From assembly GCF_018966525.1 (NCBI RefSeq), contig NZ_CP076607.1, positions 4,464,001 to 4,528,000 on the forward strand: a stretch of 64,000 nucleotides of DNA. The letters are read 5' to 3'. Below the pieces are notes generated by a model. That model searched no databases. It was given only the letters and a program-made list of their open reading frames with translations, and was not told where the DNA came from. Shown here piece after piece: positions 53,369 to 62,903 of this stretch. This DNA is from Paenibacillus sophorae. Its GTDB lineage: Bacteria; Bacillota; Bacilli; Paenibacillales; Paenibacillaceae. Position 1 is the stretch's first letter. The number at the start of each line of letters is the position of its first letter. Position numbers and translations under genes: made by a program.

Positions 53369-53442
53369 AAGCAGCGTCGCTGGTTATGCAGCGGGGTGTT
53401 CGCTCAATAAGCCCATGTCAGCATTCCGCTGACAATTGCAAG

Positions 53443-53478
53443 AAGCAGGCCATCCCTCCCTGGGATAGACCTGCTTTT
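53443..53478. terminator. Terminator of RNA-modification operon
   Basis: AAGCAGG pairs with CCTGCTT, with an inner ATCCC/GGGAT stem, followed by TTTGTT. It is usable in both directions and also caps the MarR gene. Confidence 0.75.
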
Positions 53479-53504
53479 GTTATCTCCGCCCCGCTAATTT
53501 CAGG

Positions 53505-53945
53505 TTATCTGCTCATTTCCACAGGAGTGGCTTCGTTTCCCGGCGCTACGAGTTTACCCATCAAATACAGCAGAAGCTGCTGATTGTGGGCCGAAATATG
53601 GTCCAGCACTTCCGCGAAAAAATCGCTGCGGACCTTAAGGCCGCGCGCGGTTTCCTTTCGGCCGACATCGGTTATGCTGACCCAAACGATCCGGCGGTCA
53701 GAGGCATCTCTGTCTCTGATAATCAGTCCGCCCCGCTCCATCCGGTCGAGAAGCATGGTAACCGCAGCAGGACTGGTAGCCAAATGCGGAGCCAAATCGG
53801 AGGGCTTGGCGGCTCCCCGTTCCTGAACTAGCTCAAGCACCGTAAGCTGTGCGTCGGTAAGCGTGGGAGCCAGCTTTGTATCCATATGAACCTTATAGTC
53901 TTTAAGAATTTTATGCCATATTTTACTGAATTCAAAGGAGTTCAC
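53505..53945 (-). CDS. MarR family transcriptional regulator
   Basis: This 146-residue winged-helix regulator has LAPHLATSPAAVTMLLDRME as recognition helix and RDASDRRIVWVSIT as the wing. The GTG at 53945 follows GGAAGGA; the longer frame to 54182 runs through the parC terminator and is rejected. There is no adjacent efflux gene, so targets lie elsewhere. Confidence 0.85.
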   Translation of the reverse strand: MNSFEFSKIWHKILKDYKVHMDTKLAPTLTDAQLTVLELVQERGAAKPSDLAPHLATSPAAVTMLLDRMERGGLIIRDRDASDRRIVWVSITDVGRKETARGLKVRSDFFAEVLDHISAHNQQLLLYLMGKLVAPGNEATPVEMSR

Positions 53946-54128
53946 AGTTGTTCCTTCCTTTCTTGGCGAAAGATCCGTTATTAAGATATGTTCGCGGAAG
54001 AGTTTCTTTTTCCTGCAAGTGGAAAAAAATAAATAACTCCGTGAACTTTTATCGGCAGGTAAAAACAATGGGTCCTCTCCTCGTTTGTGATGATTATGGT
54101 CATTTTTTCGACACGACACGCCATGTAT

Positions 54129-54171
54129 AAAAAGACATCCGCGCCCTGTCGAAAAAGGGACGCGGATGTCT
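54129..54171 (-). terminator. Terminator of parC
   Basis: AGACATCCGCG pairs with CGCGGATGTCT, with an inner CCCT/AGGG. The minus strand ends in TTTTTA. It lies 36 bases past the parC stop. Confidence 0.85.
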
Positions 54172-54206
54172 GCTACAAACATAACCTGTATTCGATAAAA
54201 TCCGCT

Positions 54207-56648
54207 TTATTTCACGGAAATTTGCAAGCTGATGATCTCGTCTTTCTTCTCAAGCGGAACTAGAAGCTTGCCGGTCGAACGCCGTTCGGCGATTGGCGCG
54301 GCTTCCGAAGAGAAATGGTGCAGCGCACCTTCGCGAGTAATGGCGGTCAGTTCAAACGGTTCTCTACAGTAGAATGCGCCGGCAATGTGGCTGCCGTTCG
54401 GACGGACGCGCTTGCCTTCCTTGAATTCAAATGTCGGCAATCCTTTGCCGCCCCGGCTCTGCGGCATATAATCCAGCAGCAGACTGCGCTTGCCGTAGCC
54501 CAGTTCAGTCACAGCCAGAACCTCTCCCTCGTCGTCCGAGACGCGGAAGCAGGATACCACCTCATCGCCTTCGCGAAGCTGAATCCCTTTTACGCCGGCG
54601 GCTACGCGGCCCATCGGGTTGACTTCGCTCTCGCGGAAACGAATGCTCATGCCTTCCTTGGTGACAAGCATAAGGTCCTTGTCCCCTCCGCTCAGCATGA
54701 CCGACAGCACTTCATCTTCTGCCCCAACCTTGCATGCGGCGATGGCCCCGCTGCGGCTTGTGGAATATTCCTTCAGCTCGGTGCGCTTCACCTGACCCTT
54801 GCGGGTGATAAAGAACAGGCTTTGGTCAGGCTCTTCGAAATTGCCTATAGGAATAATTCCGGATATACCATCTCCCTTGCCCAGACCGATCACATTTACA
54901 ATCGCGGTGCCGGGATCCTTCCATTTGAACTCTGGGATTTGATGAACGGGAAGCAGGAAATATTGTCCCTTGCGCGTAAATACCAGCAAACTGTCCCGCG
55001 TATTGACATCTAACAGGTTGGTGATATAGTCGCCTTCCTTGACGCCGGACGAATTCCGTTCTCCGCCTGAGCGGGTGAAGGAGAGCATACTTGTCCGCTT
55101 GATATAGCCGTCCCCAGACAGCGCAACAAGTACATCCTCCGCGTTAACCAGCGCCTCAATGCTTACCTTAAGCTCTTCCACCTCGACCTGAATGTCGGAC
55201 CGGCGGTCGATGCCGTATTTATCACGGATCTCCATCAGTTCCTTGCGAATGACACCAATCAGCTTCTTGTCGCTTTCCAGGATGCTGCGCAAGGCAGCAA
55301 TCTTTTTCTGCGTCTCTTCCAGTTCTTTCTCCAGCGTCTTGATCTCCAGATTGGTCAGACGATACAGCTGGAGAGTCAGGATCGAATCGGCTTGTCTTTC
55401 GCTGAATCCGAACATCCAGACAAGATTGTTCTGGGCGTCCTGACGGTTCTTGGATGCTTTGATGGCTGCGATTACTTCATCCAGAATATTAAGTGCCTTG
55501 ACCAGACCTTCCAATACGTGAGCCCGGTCCTCCGCCCGCTCCAGGTCGAACTGTGTACGGTGCGTTACGACTTCACGCTGATGGGCGATATAAGCCTCAA
55601 GGATGGCCTTTAGGCCTAGCTGCTGCGGCGCTTTATTGACAATAGCAACCATGTTGAAATTATAGGTGATCTGCAGATCGGTCTTCTTGAGCAAGTAGGC
55701 CAGAATCCCCTGCGCATCGGCTTCTTTCTTCAGTTCGATTACGATCCGCAGACCTTCGCGGCCGCTTTCGTCGCGTACTTCCGCGATGCCTTCAACTTTT
55801 TTCTCAAGGCGGATATTCTCCATGGCGGTAACCAGACGCGATTTGACGACCTGGAATGGGATTTCGGTAATGACGATCTGCTGCTTGCCGCCGCGCAGGT
55901 TCTCAATCTCCGTCTTGGAACGCAGATAGATACGCCCTTTGCCTGTCCGGTAAGCGTCCATAATTCCGTCGCCGCCCATAATAAGCCCGCCTGTCGGAAA
56001 ATCCGGCCCTTTCATGAAGGTCATAATTTCCTCAAGCTCGATCTCCGGCTTCTGCATGACCGCGATACAAGCATCAATAGTCTCACGCAGATTATGCGGC
56101 GGGATTTCGGTGGCAAAGCCGGCCGAGATTCCGCTCGTGCCGTTCACTAGCAAATTCGGGTACCGCGACGGAACCACGACCGGTTCCTTGGCCGTGTTGT
56201 CGAAGTTGTCCTTGAACAGGACGGTGCGCTTCTCGATGTCGCGCATCATCTCCATGGCGATCGGTGACAGCCGGGCCTCCGTATAACGCATGGCTGCCGC
56301 AGGATCATCGTCCATCGAGCCCCAGTTGCCGTGTCCGTCAACAAGCACATGCCCCATTTTCCACGGCTGCGCCATTCTTACCATGCCTTCATAGATCGAC
56401 GAATCGCCGTGCGGATGGTAGTTCCCCATTACATCCCCGACTGTCTTGGCCGACTTGCGGTACGGCTTATCCGGTGTATTGCCCGAATCATACATAGCGT
56501 ACAGTATTCGGCGCTGCACGGGCTTCAGCCCGTCGCGGACGTCGGGAATGGCCCGGTCCTGAATGATATATTTGGAATACCGGCCGAAGCGGTCGCCGAC
56601 GACCTCTTCCAGAAATGCCGGCAAAAATTGTTCGGATAAACTGCTCAT
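54207..56648 (-). CDS. parC: DNA topoisomerase IV subunit A
   Basis: This 813-residue subunit cleaves and rejoins DNA to decatenate chromosomes with ParE. The active-site Tyr122 is in MRYTEARLS. The quinolone-resistance region reads YHPHGDSSIYE, with Ser83 and Glu87 unmutated. The C-terminal region has the beta-pinwheel repeats. It follows parE by 229 bases on the same strand. ParC is more likely than GyrA because of the FGRYSKYIIQDRAIPDVRDG pattern and the partner parE. Confidence 0.93.
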   Translation of the reverse strand: MSSLSEQFLPAFLEEVVGDRFGRYSKYIIQDRAIPDVRDGLKPVQRRILYAMYDSGNTPDKPYRKSAKTVGDVMGNYHPHGDSSIYEGMVRMAQPWKMGHVLVDGHGNWGSMDDDPAAAMRYTEARLSPIAMEMMRDIEKRTVLFKDNFDNTAKEPVVVPSRYPNLLVNGTSGISAGFATEIPPHNLRETIDACIAVMQKPEIELEEIMTFMKGPDFPTGGLIMGGDGIMDAYRTGKGRIYLRSKTEIENLRGGKQQIVITEIPFQVVKSRLVTAMENIRLEKKVEGIAEVRDESGREGLRIVIELKKEADAQGILAYLLKKTDLQITYNFNMVAIVNKAPQQLGLKAILEAYIAHQREVVTHRTQFDLERAEDRAHVLEGLVKALNILDEVIAAIKASKNRQDAQNNLVWMFGFSERQADSILTLQLYRLTNLEIKTLEKELEETQKKIAALRSILESDKKLIGVIRKELMEIRDKYGIDRRSDIQVEVEELKVSIEALVNAEDVLVALSGDGYIKRTSMLSFTRSGGERNSSGVKEGDYITNLLDVNTRDSLLVFTRKGQYFLLPVHQIPEFKWKDPGTAIVNVIGLGKGDGISGIIPIGNFEEPDQSLFFITRKGQVKRTELKEYSTSRSGAIAACKVGAEDEVLSVMLSGGDKDLMLVTKEGMSIRFRESEVNPMGRVAAGVKGIQLREGDEVVSCFRVSDDEGEVLAVTELGYGKRSLLLDYMPQSRGGKGLPTFEFKEGKRVRPNGSHIAGAFYCREPFELTAITREGALHHFSSEAAPIAERRSTGKLLVPLEKKDEIISLQISVK

Positions 56649-56740
56649 GCATTCACCTTCTGTTCCTCAAACTGTCGCCTTTATAAAAGATTTGGTGATT
56701 TGCGCGGGTGCTGCGCGACGGTTTGGACTTCCGGCCGCTG

Positions 56741-56791
56741 TTGTCTCCAGATTCCCTGGAATTAACCCTAAAGGGGGGAATCCGGAGACAA
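56741..56791. other. Imperfect hairpin between parE and parC
   Basis: TTGTCTCC pairs with GGAGACAA, with an inner GATTCCC/GGGAATC stem. It lies in the 229-base gap and might modulate parC expression, or be a small repeat. Confidence 0.45.
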
Positions 56792-56877
56792 AGGCGGACG
56801 CTAACGCTCCTCCAGTTCCAAACCTTTCGCTCTGCTTCGCAAAACGCCAAAACATTTAAACATCGAAATTCTCGTCA

Positions 56878-58860
56878 CTACTCCACAATCTCGGTGAAAT
56901 CGACATTCTCGACAATCCAGCGCTTACGCGGGTCGACCTTGTCGCCCATCAGCGTAGACACACGGCGCTCCGCCTTGGCGGCATCCTCAATCTGCACCTG
57001 AAGCATGGTCCGCGACTCGGGATTCATTGTCGTTTCCCACAGCTGATCGGGGTTCATTTCGCCGAGCCCTTTGTAGCGCTGAAGCTCAAAGTTCTTGCCG
57101 AACTCTTTCAAATAGTTCTGAAGCTGCTCATCCGTCCAGGCGTATCTGACCGTTTCCAGCTTGCCCGATTTGCGGGTCAGCTTATACAGCGGAGGCTGGG
57201 CGATATATACCTTCCCTGCATCGATCAGCGGCTTCATGTACCGGTAGAAGAACGTCAGCAGCAGCACTTGAATATGCGCGCCGTCGGTATCCGCGTCGGT
57301 CATGATGATGATTTTGGAATAATTGCAGTCTTCGACTGCGAAATCCGAGCCTATCCCTGCGCCAATCGCGGAAATGATCGCCCGGTATTCGTCGTTCTTC
57401 AGTATTTCCGGCAATTTTGCCTTCTCGGGGTTCATCGGCTTGCCCTTAAGGGGCAGAATCGCCTGAATCTTCGAATCGCGTCCCTGCTTGGCTGAGCCGC
57501 CTGCGGAATCGCCTTCCACAATAAACAGCTCGGTGCGGGAAATGTCTTTGGATTGCGCTGGAGACAGCTTGCCGCCCAGGTTCGAGCCTTCGCTGCGCTT
57601 TTTGCCGCTGCGTATTTCATCCCGCGCCTTGCGGGCCGCTTCACGCGCTTTGGCCGCTTGGATGGATTTCTTCAGCAGACTCTGCGCCACCTGTGGATTT
57701 TCTTCAAGAAAGCGCTGCATATTCTCGGAGACGATAAAATCAACCGCGCTTCGCGCCGAGGCGCTGCCGAGCTGGTCCTTCGTCTGGCCGACGAATTCGA
57801 CCTCGGACATTTTGATGCTGATTACCGCCATCATGCCCTCCCGCAGGTCGCTGCCATCCAGATTCTTATCTTTCTCTTTCAGCAGCCCCGTGCGCCGGGC
57901 GTAATCATTCATGACGCGCGTATACGCCGTCTTAAATCCGGTCTCGTGCGTACCGCCGCTGCGGGTCGGAATCGAGTTTACAAACGAAGCGATCGTTTCG
58001 GTGTAGCCGCCGTTATATTGGATCGCCACTTCCACCTCGATTTCGTCCTTCTCTGCACTGAAATGGATGACGTCATGCAGCACATCCTTGCCTTCGTTCA
58101 GATAACGAACAAATTCGCTGGCTCCGCCCTCATAATAATACTCGTCCTGGCGTCCGCCCCGTTCGTCCGTCAGCGTGATGCGCAGTCCGGAGTTGAGGAA
58201 TGCGATCTCCTGAAGCCGTTCAGCAAGCGTATCATAGTTCAGCGAGATGCCGCCCTGGAACACGCGAATATCCGGCTTGAATGAGATCTTCGAGCCGGTT
58301 TTGTTCGTATTGCCCAATATCTCAAGACCCGTAACGGGTTCTCCGACATGTTCTTTACCGTCTTTACCGACCCAATATTCAAAACGCTGGCGGTGTATCT
58401 TGCCTTCCCGGTAGATCTCAACCTCAAGCCATTCCGACAGAGCGTTCGTCACCGAAGCGCCGACGCCGTGCAGTCCGCCCGATTTCTTGTATCCCGAGCC
58501 TCCGAACTTGCCGCCGGCATGCAGGATGGTGAATACGACTTGCGGCGTCGGAACCCCCGTTTTGTGCATGCCTGTCGGAATTCCCCGACCATTGTCGGTG
58601 ACGGTCACCGAGCCGTCTTTGCGCAGCACGATATCGATTTTCGTGCAATACTTCGCCAGATGCTCATCCACTGCATTATCTACGATTTCCCATACCAAAT
58701 GGTGCAGTCCCGAGGAACTCGTACTGCCGATATACATGCCGGGCCGTTTGCGAACCGCAACTAGACCTTCAAGCACCTGAATGTCGTCAGCATCGTATCC
58801 AGTCCGGTCTGCTGCGCCGTTCTTCGAGACTTCAGCGAACATATCGACCTGTTCGAACAT
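56878..58860 (-). CDS. parE: DNA topoisomerase IV subunit B
   Basis: This 660-residue ATPase subunit has a GHKL domain (VWEIVDNAVDEHLA, TDNGRGIPTGMHKT, GGLHGVGASVTN) and a TOPRIM domain with EGDSAGGSAKQGRD and MTDADTDGAHIQ. The C-terminal region carries the expected QRYKGLGEMNPDQLWETTM. The start is an ATG with GGGGGAACATG upstream. ParE is upstream of parC and the two form one functional pair. Confidence 0.93.
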   Translation of the reverse strand: MFEQVDMFAEVSKNGAADRTGYDADDIQVLEGLVAVRKRPGMYIGSTSSSGLHHLVWEIVDNAVDEHLAKYCTKIDIVLRKDGSVTVTDNGRGIPTGMHKTGVPTPQVVFTILHAGGKFGGSGYKKSGGLHGVGASVTNALSEWLEVEIYREGKIHRQRFEYWVGKDGKEHVGEPVTGLEILGNTNKTGSKISFKPDIRVFQGGISLNYDTLAERLQEIAFLNSGLRITLTDERGGRQDEYYYEGGASEFVRYLNEGKDVLHDVIHFSAEKDEIEVEVAIQYNGGYTETIASFVNSIPTRSGGTHETGFKTAYTRVMNDYARRTGLLKEKDKNLDGSDLREGMMAVISIKMSEVEFVGQTKDQLGSASARSAVDFIVSENMQRFLEENPQVAQSLLKKSIQAAKAREAARKARDEIRSGKKRSEGSNLGGKLSPAQSKDISRTELFIVEGDSAGGSAKQGRDSKIQAILPLKGKPMNPEKAKLPEILKNDEYRAIISAIGAGIGSDFAVEDCNYSKIIIMTDADTDGAHIQVLLLTFFYRYMKPLIDAGKVYIAQPPLYKLTRKSGKLETVRYAWTDEQLQNYLKEFGKNFELQRYKGLGEMNPDQLWETTMNPESRTMLQVQIEDAAKAERRVSTLMGDKVDPRKRWIVENVDFTEIVE

Positions 58861-58925
58861 TCATGTTCCCCCTTCTCTTCTCTAATCCCAAAATGCAAAC
58901 AAATGTTTTGGTTACTTTGTACATT

Positions 58926-59924
58926 CTAATTCAAAATATCCCTTTTCGTAAAGACGGCGAATGAAATGATTACGGATACTATCCCCCAAATGCCCAGAAC
59001 CGCAATAGAAAAAGGCAGTGACATCCCTTCAATCGGCGCCGGAGACCCGGACAGATAATTGGTCAGGCCCAGGTTAACCATGAACAGGTACTTGGCCGAA
59101 GTCCAAGCCGATGCCATATTGGTTAGGATCGTGCCGGCAATCAACGCAGCCATCATCACGACGATGCTGGCCGCCGTACTGCGGAACAGCACCGAAACCA
59201 TAAAGGCGAGCAGGGCCACAACTACGCTGACAAACCAGATGAGACCGCACTGCATCAGCATATATTCCCACTGCGGCACCGCATGAACCGCAGACATATC
59301 GACCGAGTCGCCGCTTAGCTGGAAGCCGGTGAAGATCGGCGCGTTAAAGCCGCTGTAACCGAAGGCCAGTCCGGAGATAAGGTAGCTTACCAGAAAGGCA
59401 GATAAAATAATCAGAGACACAAACATCAGCAGCGCGATCAATTTGCTCATGAGCACCTTCCAGCGCTTGACGGGCCGGGTCAACAGCATTTTAATAGTTC
59501 CCGTCGTACGTTCTCCGGATACAATATCGGAAGCAACCGCCATGATCATTAGCGGGATGAACAGTGAAATCGAGTTGTCCAGAAATTCGCGGGTAAAGGT
59601 TACGCCGCTCGGTTCGTTCGGATTCACATCATGATCGAGATAATACTGCATCTGCTGTATAAAAATCCGCCGGTACGTCTTCCACTCTTCTGGAATCCGG
59701 CTGCTGCTGAGCGAATTTTCGTTATCGGTAATCTGCTGCTGCAATTCCAGCCGCCAATCGGAACTAAACTTCTCCCTGTTTCGTTCAGCCGATCGCATCT
59801 GGGCATAAGTGAACATCGGAACAAGCACGACTAGAATAAGCAAAATGACATAGAAGCGTTTCTTCTTGATTATTTTCATACACTCATTGCGGATGAGCGG
59901 CAGCAGGCTATTCAATAGTCTCAC
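58926..59924 (-). CDS. ABC-2 type transporter permease
   Basis: This 332-residue permease of the NatB/CcmB-like ABC-2 group has six membrane segments with a long external loop between the first two. SGERTTGTIKMLLTRPVKRW is the conserved coupling region. It overlaps the ATPase gene by 17 bases. The substrate is unknown. Confidence 0.87.
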   Translation of the reverse strand: MRLLNSLLPLIRNECMKIIKKKRFYVILLILVVLVPMFTYAQMRSAERNREKFSSDWRLELQQQITDNENSLSSSRIPEEWKTYRRIFIQQMQYYLDHDVNPNEPSGVTFTREFLDNSISLFIPLMIMAVASDIVSGERTTGTIKMLLTRPVKRWKVLMSKLIALLMFVSLIILSAFLVSYLISGLAFGYSGFNAPIFTGFQLSGDSVDMSAVHAVPQWEYMLMQCGLIWFVSVVVALLAFMVSVLFRSTAASIVVMMAALIAGTILTNMASAWTSAKYLFMVNLGLTNYLSGSPAPIEGMSLPFSIAVLGIWGIVSVIISFAVFTKRDILN

Positions 59925-60891
59925 CCTCCGTCAGTTTCAAGAATAGCTGTTCCAGTGTCGGGTTGATTTTATGCACGGCTCTGACCTCGACTCCTGAGGC
60001 GACGAGCGCGGCGACGGTATCCGGCACGGCATCATCATCCATAATCGTCACTGCGGACCCGCTCCTCAGATTCGCAATGACTGTATCATCCAGCGAAAGC
60101 TCGGCCGGGTCCGCAAGCCGGATTCCCGCTCTTGATTCCAGCAGGGCGGCGCCCCGTTCGTACGGCTCCAGTTCCCACAACACATAAGGCGAATTGCGGG
60201 CGACAAGTTCGCTCACGCCGCCAACGGCCAGCACGCGCCCTCTGCTGATGATAGCGACGCGGTCGCAAAGCAGTTGAATTTCGCTCAACAGATGGCTGGA
60301 TACGAACACGGCCATTCCCTCATCCGCCAGCCTGCGGATGAATTCCCGCATTTCTTTGATGCCCTTGGGATCGAGACCGTTCGTTGGCTCATCCAGAATG
60401 AGCAGCCGCGGGCGTCCGAGAAGCGCCTGTGCGATCCCCAGACGCTGGCGCATGCCGAGTGAGTAAGTTCTCACCTTGTCATGTATACGCTGGTCTAGCC
60501 GGACGGTCCGGGCAACCTCGGCGATCCGCTCCTCGTCCACTCCCGGCTGCATGCGGGCGAAATGCTGCAAATTCTCCCAGCCGGTCAAATATGAATAGAC
60601 TTCAGGATTTTCGACGATGGAGCCGACATACTGCAGCGCCTTCTCGGGCTGTTTGTTGACATTATAGCCGCATACGGTAATGGAACCTTCGCTTGGCCGT
60701 ATCAAATCGACGAGCATGCGGATCGTTGTCGTCTTTCCTGCCCCGTTCGGACCGAGAAAGCCGAAAATCTCGCCTTCCCGAACGTCAAAAGTAACGTTGT
60801 CGATAATCCACTTCCGTCCTATTTTTTTGCGGACGCCGTCAACGGATAAAACGACGGTTCCGGAGTTGCTTTTGTTGTCATGTGCTATCAT
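59908..60891 (-). CDS. ABC transporter ATP-binding protein
   Basis: This 327-residue ATPase has Walker A GPNGAGKTTT, signature YSLGMRQRLGIAQ, Walker B LLILDEPTNGLDP and a C-terminal extension. The ATG at 60891 follows GAGGTGG. It is followed directly by the permease and preceded by a GDSL hydrolase gene 18 bases upstream, suggesting one operon. Confidence 0.9.
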   Translation of the reverse strand: MIAHDNKSNSGTVVLSVDGVRKKIGRKWIIDNVTFDVREGEIFGFLGPNGAGKTTTIRMLVDLIRPSEGSITVCGYNVNKQPEKALQYVGSIVENPEVYSYLTGWENLQHFARMQPGVDEERIAEVARTVRLDQRIHDKVRTYSLGMRQRLGIAQALLGRPRLLILDEPTNGLDPKGIKEMREFIRRLADEGMAVFVSSHLLSEIQLLCDRVAIISRGRVLAVGGVSELVARNSPYVLWELEPYERGAALLESRAGIRLADPAELSLDDTVIANLRSGSAVTIMDDDAVPDTVAALVASGVEVRAVHKINPTLEQLFLKLTEGETIE

Positions 60892-60909
60892 GCATTCCAC
60901 CTCTTTCCT

Positions 60910-61833
60910 CTACCTTACCGCCTGAACAATCCGGTCCGCCATCCGCTGGTACCCATCGCCGTTCGGATGAAAATGGTCGCTGGACAAATATTTGCCGAGA
61001 TGTCCGTTAAACAAATCGAGCGTCGGAACAAGTGTCATGCCGGTATTGCGGTTGATGATATCCATCGCCGCATTGTTCCAAGATGTGACGGCCTGATTGC
61101 CCGGAATAAGCATCTCCCGAAGATCCCCGAAAGGATTGTACAGACCTATATAGTAAATCCGGGCTTGCGGATTGATCTTGGATATCGCGGTTAGAATATC
61201 CTCCAGCCGCTTCGAGGCGCCGGGAAGATTTGCAAGCAGCTGTACAGGATTCAGATCCTTTAACGCAGCGTTCTCCGGGGAACCGCTGCCGGGAACCGCA
61301 GCGGCACCTTTGCTGCCGCCGGAACCCACTTGAACATCTGGAGACCCAGACGCGGCTTCCCCGCTCGCAGCCGTTCCTCCCTCCGCTTCGTTCAGCATGC
61401 GCTGCGCTCCCTGAAACAAATCATTGCCGCCAATCGAAACGAGAATAATATTGGCTTGACGGAGTACGTACTGCACGCCTTCCTCTTTCAGCTTGTCCCG
61501 CAGCCCGGCTGTTGTCAGGCCGTTAATGCCGAGGTTCCCGACTAGCTCGGTCTTCGTTCCGTCTGCGGACAAGCCTGCCACGGCCCGCCGCACAAAGCCC
61601 TCGCCCGTATTATCCCCCGTACCCTTGGCCAGCGAATCACCGACTGCCGCAACCTTAAGGACGCCTGATTCTTCGGCGGGAGCTGCCGTATTCTGAGGGA
61701 CCTCTGCGGAGAAACTGGTTCCCCGGGGGGACATAATATCTCTGGCTGCATAAATGAAGCCGATGACCAGCAGCAGCGTGGCTGCAATGGACAGAAGGCT
61801 TAAACCCCGCCAGGTCCATTTGAAATCGTTCAA
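60910..61833 (-). CDS. SGNH/GDSL-type hydrolase, membrane-anchored
   Basis: This 307-residue protein has an N-terminal membrane helix (LSLLSIAATLLLVIGFIYAA) and an SGNH domain: block I AVGDSLAKGTG, block III SIGGNDLFQG, block V SSDHFHPNGDGY with the catalytic His. It probably acts outside the cell on a lipid, peptidoglycan or polysaccharide ester. A Gly/Ser/Ala-rich insert follows the third block. The start at the TTG, 61833, is supported by GGAGGGG; an upstream ATG reads through a helix without signal. It precedes the ABC genes. Confidence 0.83.
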   Translation of the reverse strand: MNDFKWTWRGLSLLSIAATLLLVIGFIYAARDIMSPRGTSFSAEVPQNTAAPAEESGVLKVAAVGDSLAKGTGDNTGEGFVRRAVAGLSADGTKTELVGNLGINGLTTAGLRDKLKEEGVQYVLRQANIILVSIGGNDLFQGAQRMLNEAEGGTAASGEAASGSPDVQVGSGGSKGAAAVPGSGSPENAALKDLNPVQLLANLPGASKRLEDILTAISKINPQARIYYIGLYNPFGDLREMLIPGNQAVTSWNNAAMDIINRNTGMTLVPTLDLFNGHLGKYLSSDHFHPNGDGYQRMADRIVQAVR

Positions 61834-61925
61834 ACCTACCCCTCCATCCGTTCGATAATATGTGCTGTATTTAAACATAATTCTTCTATCCTTATTTTGC
61901 AAATGTACTGAAACATAGAGAAATA

Positions 61926-61966
61926 TAAGAAAGACCACCCTTCTCCACAGTGGAAGAAAGGCGGTC
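61926..61966 (-). terminator. Terminator of CAP-domain gene
   Basis: On the minus strand GACC-CC-TTCT and GGAGAAGG-GGTC arms pair with small mismatches and are followed by TTTCTTATATTTC. Confidence 0.65.
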
Positions 61967-61995
61967 TCTCGATGTAACCCGGTAACGCGAAGGTA

Positions 61996-62721
61996 TTATT
62001 TTCCGATAAACTCTTGAGCCCAGTAGTAATTATCAAAGCCCACTCCGATATAGTTGAAATTTTTGTTCAGTATGTTGGCTTTGTGTCCCGGACTGTTCAT
62101 CCAGGCCGTCATGACTTCTTCCGGCGTGCGCTGCCCTTTTGCGATATTCTCTCCGGCATAGTTATAAGTAACGCCAAAAGAGCGCATCATATCAAAAGGC
62201 GAGCCGTACGTAGGAGACGTATGCGAGAAATAATTGTTGCTCCGCATATCCGTCGCTTTGGCTGCCGCAACCTTGTTCAGGCTGTCAAGCGCAGTCAGCG
62301 GCGCAAGACCGGCTTTCGCGCGTTCCTGGTTCACCAAGTCTACTACTTGTTTGACAAATGAGGCTTTGTCAGACTGGGCAGCCTCAGGAGCTTTTTGCAC
62401 CGGTGGCGCAGGCTGGGCCGCTGGCGGTGCCGCCGGTTTCGCTACAGCCGGCTTTTCCGCCGGCGCTGCTACAGGCTTTGCCGCCGGAGCTGCTACCGGC
62501 TTAGCCTCGACCGGCTTGGCAGCATTATCGCCTGTCAAATCTATCGTGATCGCTTTTCCATAATGCTGCTGCAAATATTGTATCAGCTGTTCGTAGCTGA
62601 TTCCCTCCTTGACCGTCACCTGCGCCGAAGCAGCCTGTGCCTGTGATGGTAAGGATATGCCAAGCGCCATTACCGCCGCTACGCTTCCGCTAAGTAGTGC
62701 TTTTACCATGTTGCTCTTCAT
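61996..62721 (-). CDS. Secreted CAP-domain protein (YkwD-like)
   Basis: This 241-residue protein has a signal peptide (LLSGSVAAVMALGISLPSQA, cleavage near AQAASA). A linker rich in Pro, Ala and Lys (AAKPVAAPAEKPAVAKPAAP) follows. The C-terminal CAP/SCP domain (VDLVNQERAKAGLAPLTALD, FSHTSPTYGSPFDMM, MNSPGHKANILN) has the cavity His and Glu pattern of the YkwD family. It is extracellular; the function is unknown. Ribosome binding site AGGAGATGG before ATG. Confidence 0.87.
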   Translation of the reverse strand: MKSNMVKALLSGSVAAVMALGISLPSQAQAASAQVTVKEGISYEQLIQYLQQHYGKAITIDLTGDNAAKPVEAKPVAAPAAKPVAAPAEKPAVAKPAAPPAAQPAPPVQKAPEAAQSDKASFVKQVVDLVNQERAKAGLAPLTALDSLNKVAAAKATDMRSNNYFSHTSPTYGSPFDMMRSFGVTYNYAGENIAKGQRTPEEVMTAWMNSPGHKANILNKNFNYIGVGFDNYYWAQEFIGK

Positions 62722-62903
62722 TCCGCCATCTCCTCTTCTAGTTGTGTCTCTATGCCGTATTAAGAGAATAGCGGCAAAGATTACAAAGTTGTAATATGTT
62801 CCTTGGTCATTGTAACATACTACTCACCCGTTATGTGGCGTTAATTTCTGCCAAATTCGGTCTGTCTTTGTAATCTTCCTATCGGTGCTATGAGCCGTTA
62901 TAT

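Noticed and set aside
53946..54182. N-terminal extension of the MarR protein
   Set aside because: The extension would read through the parC terminator hairpin; the GTG at 53945 has a good ribosome binding site.
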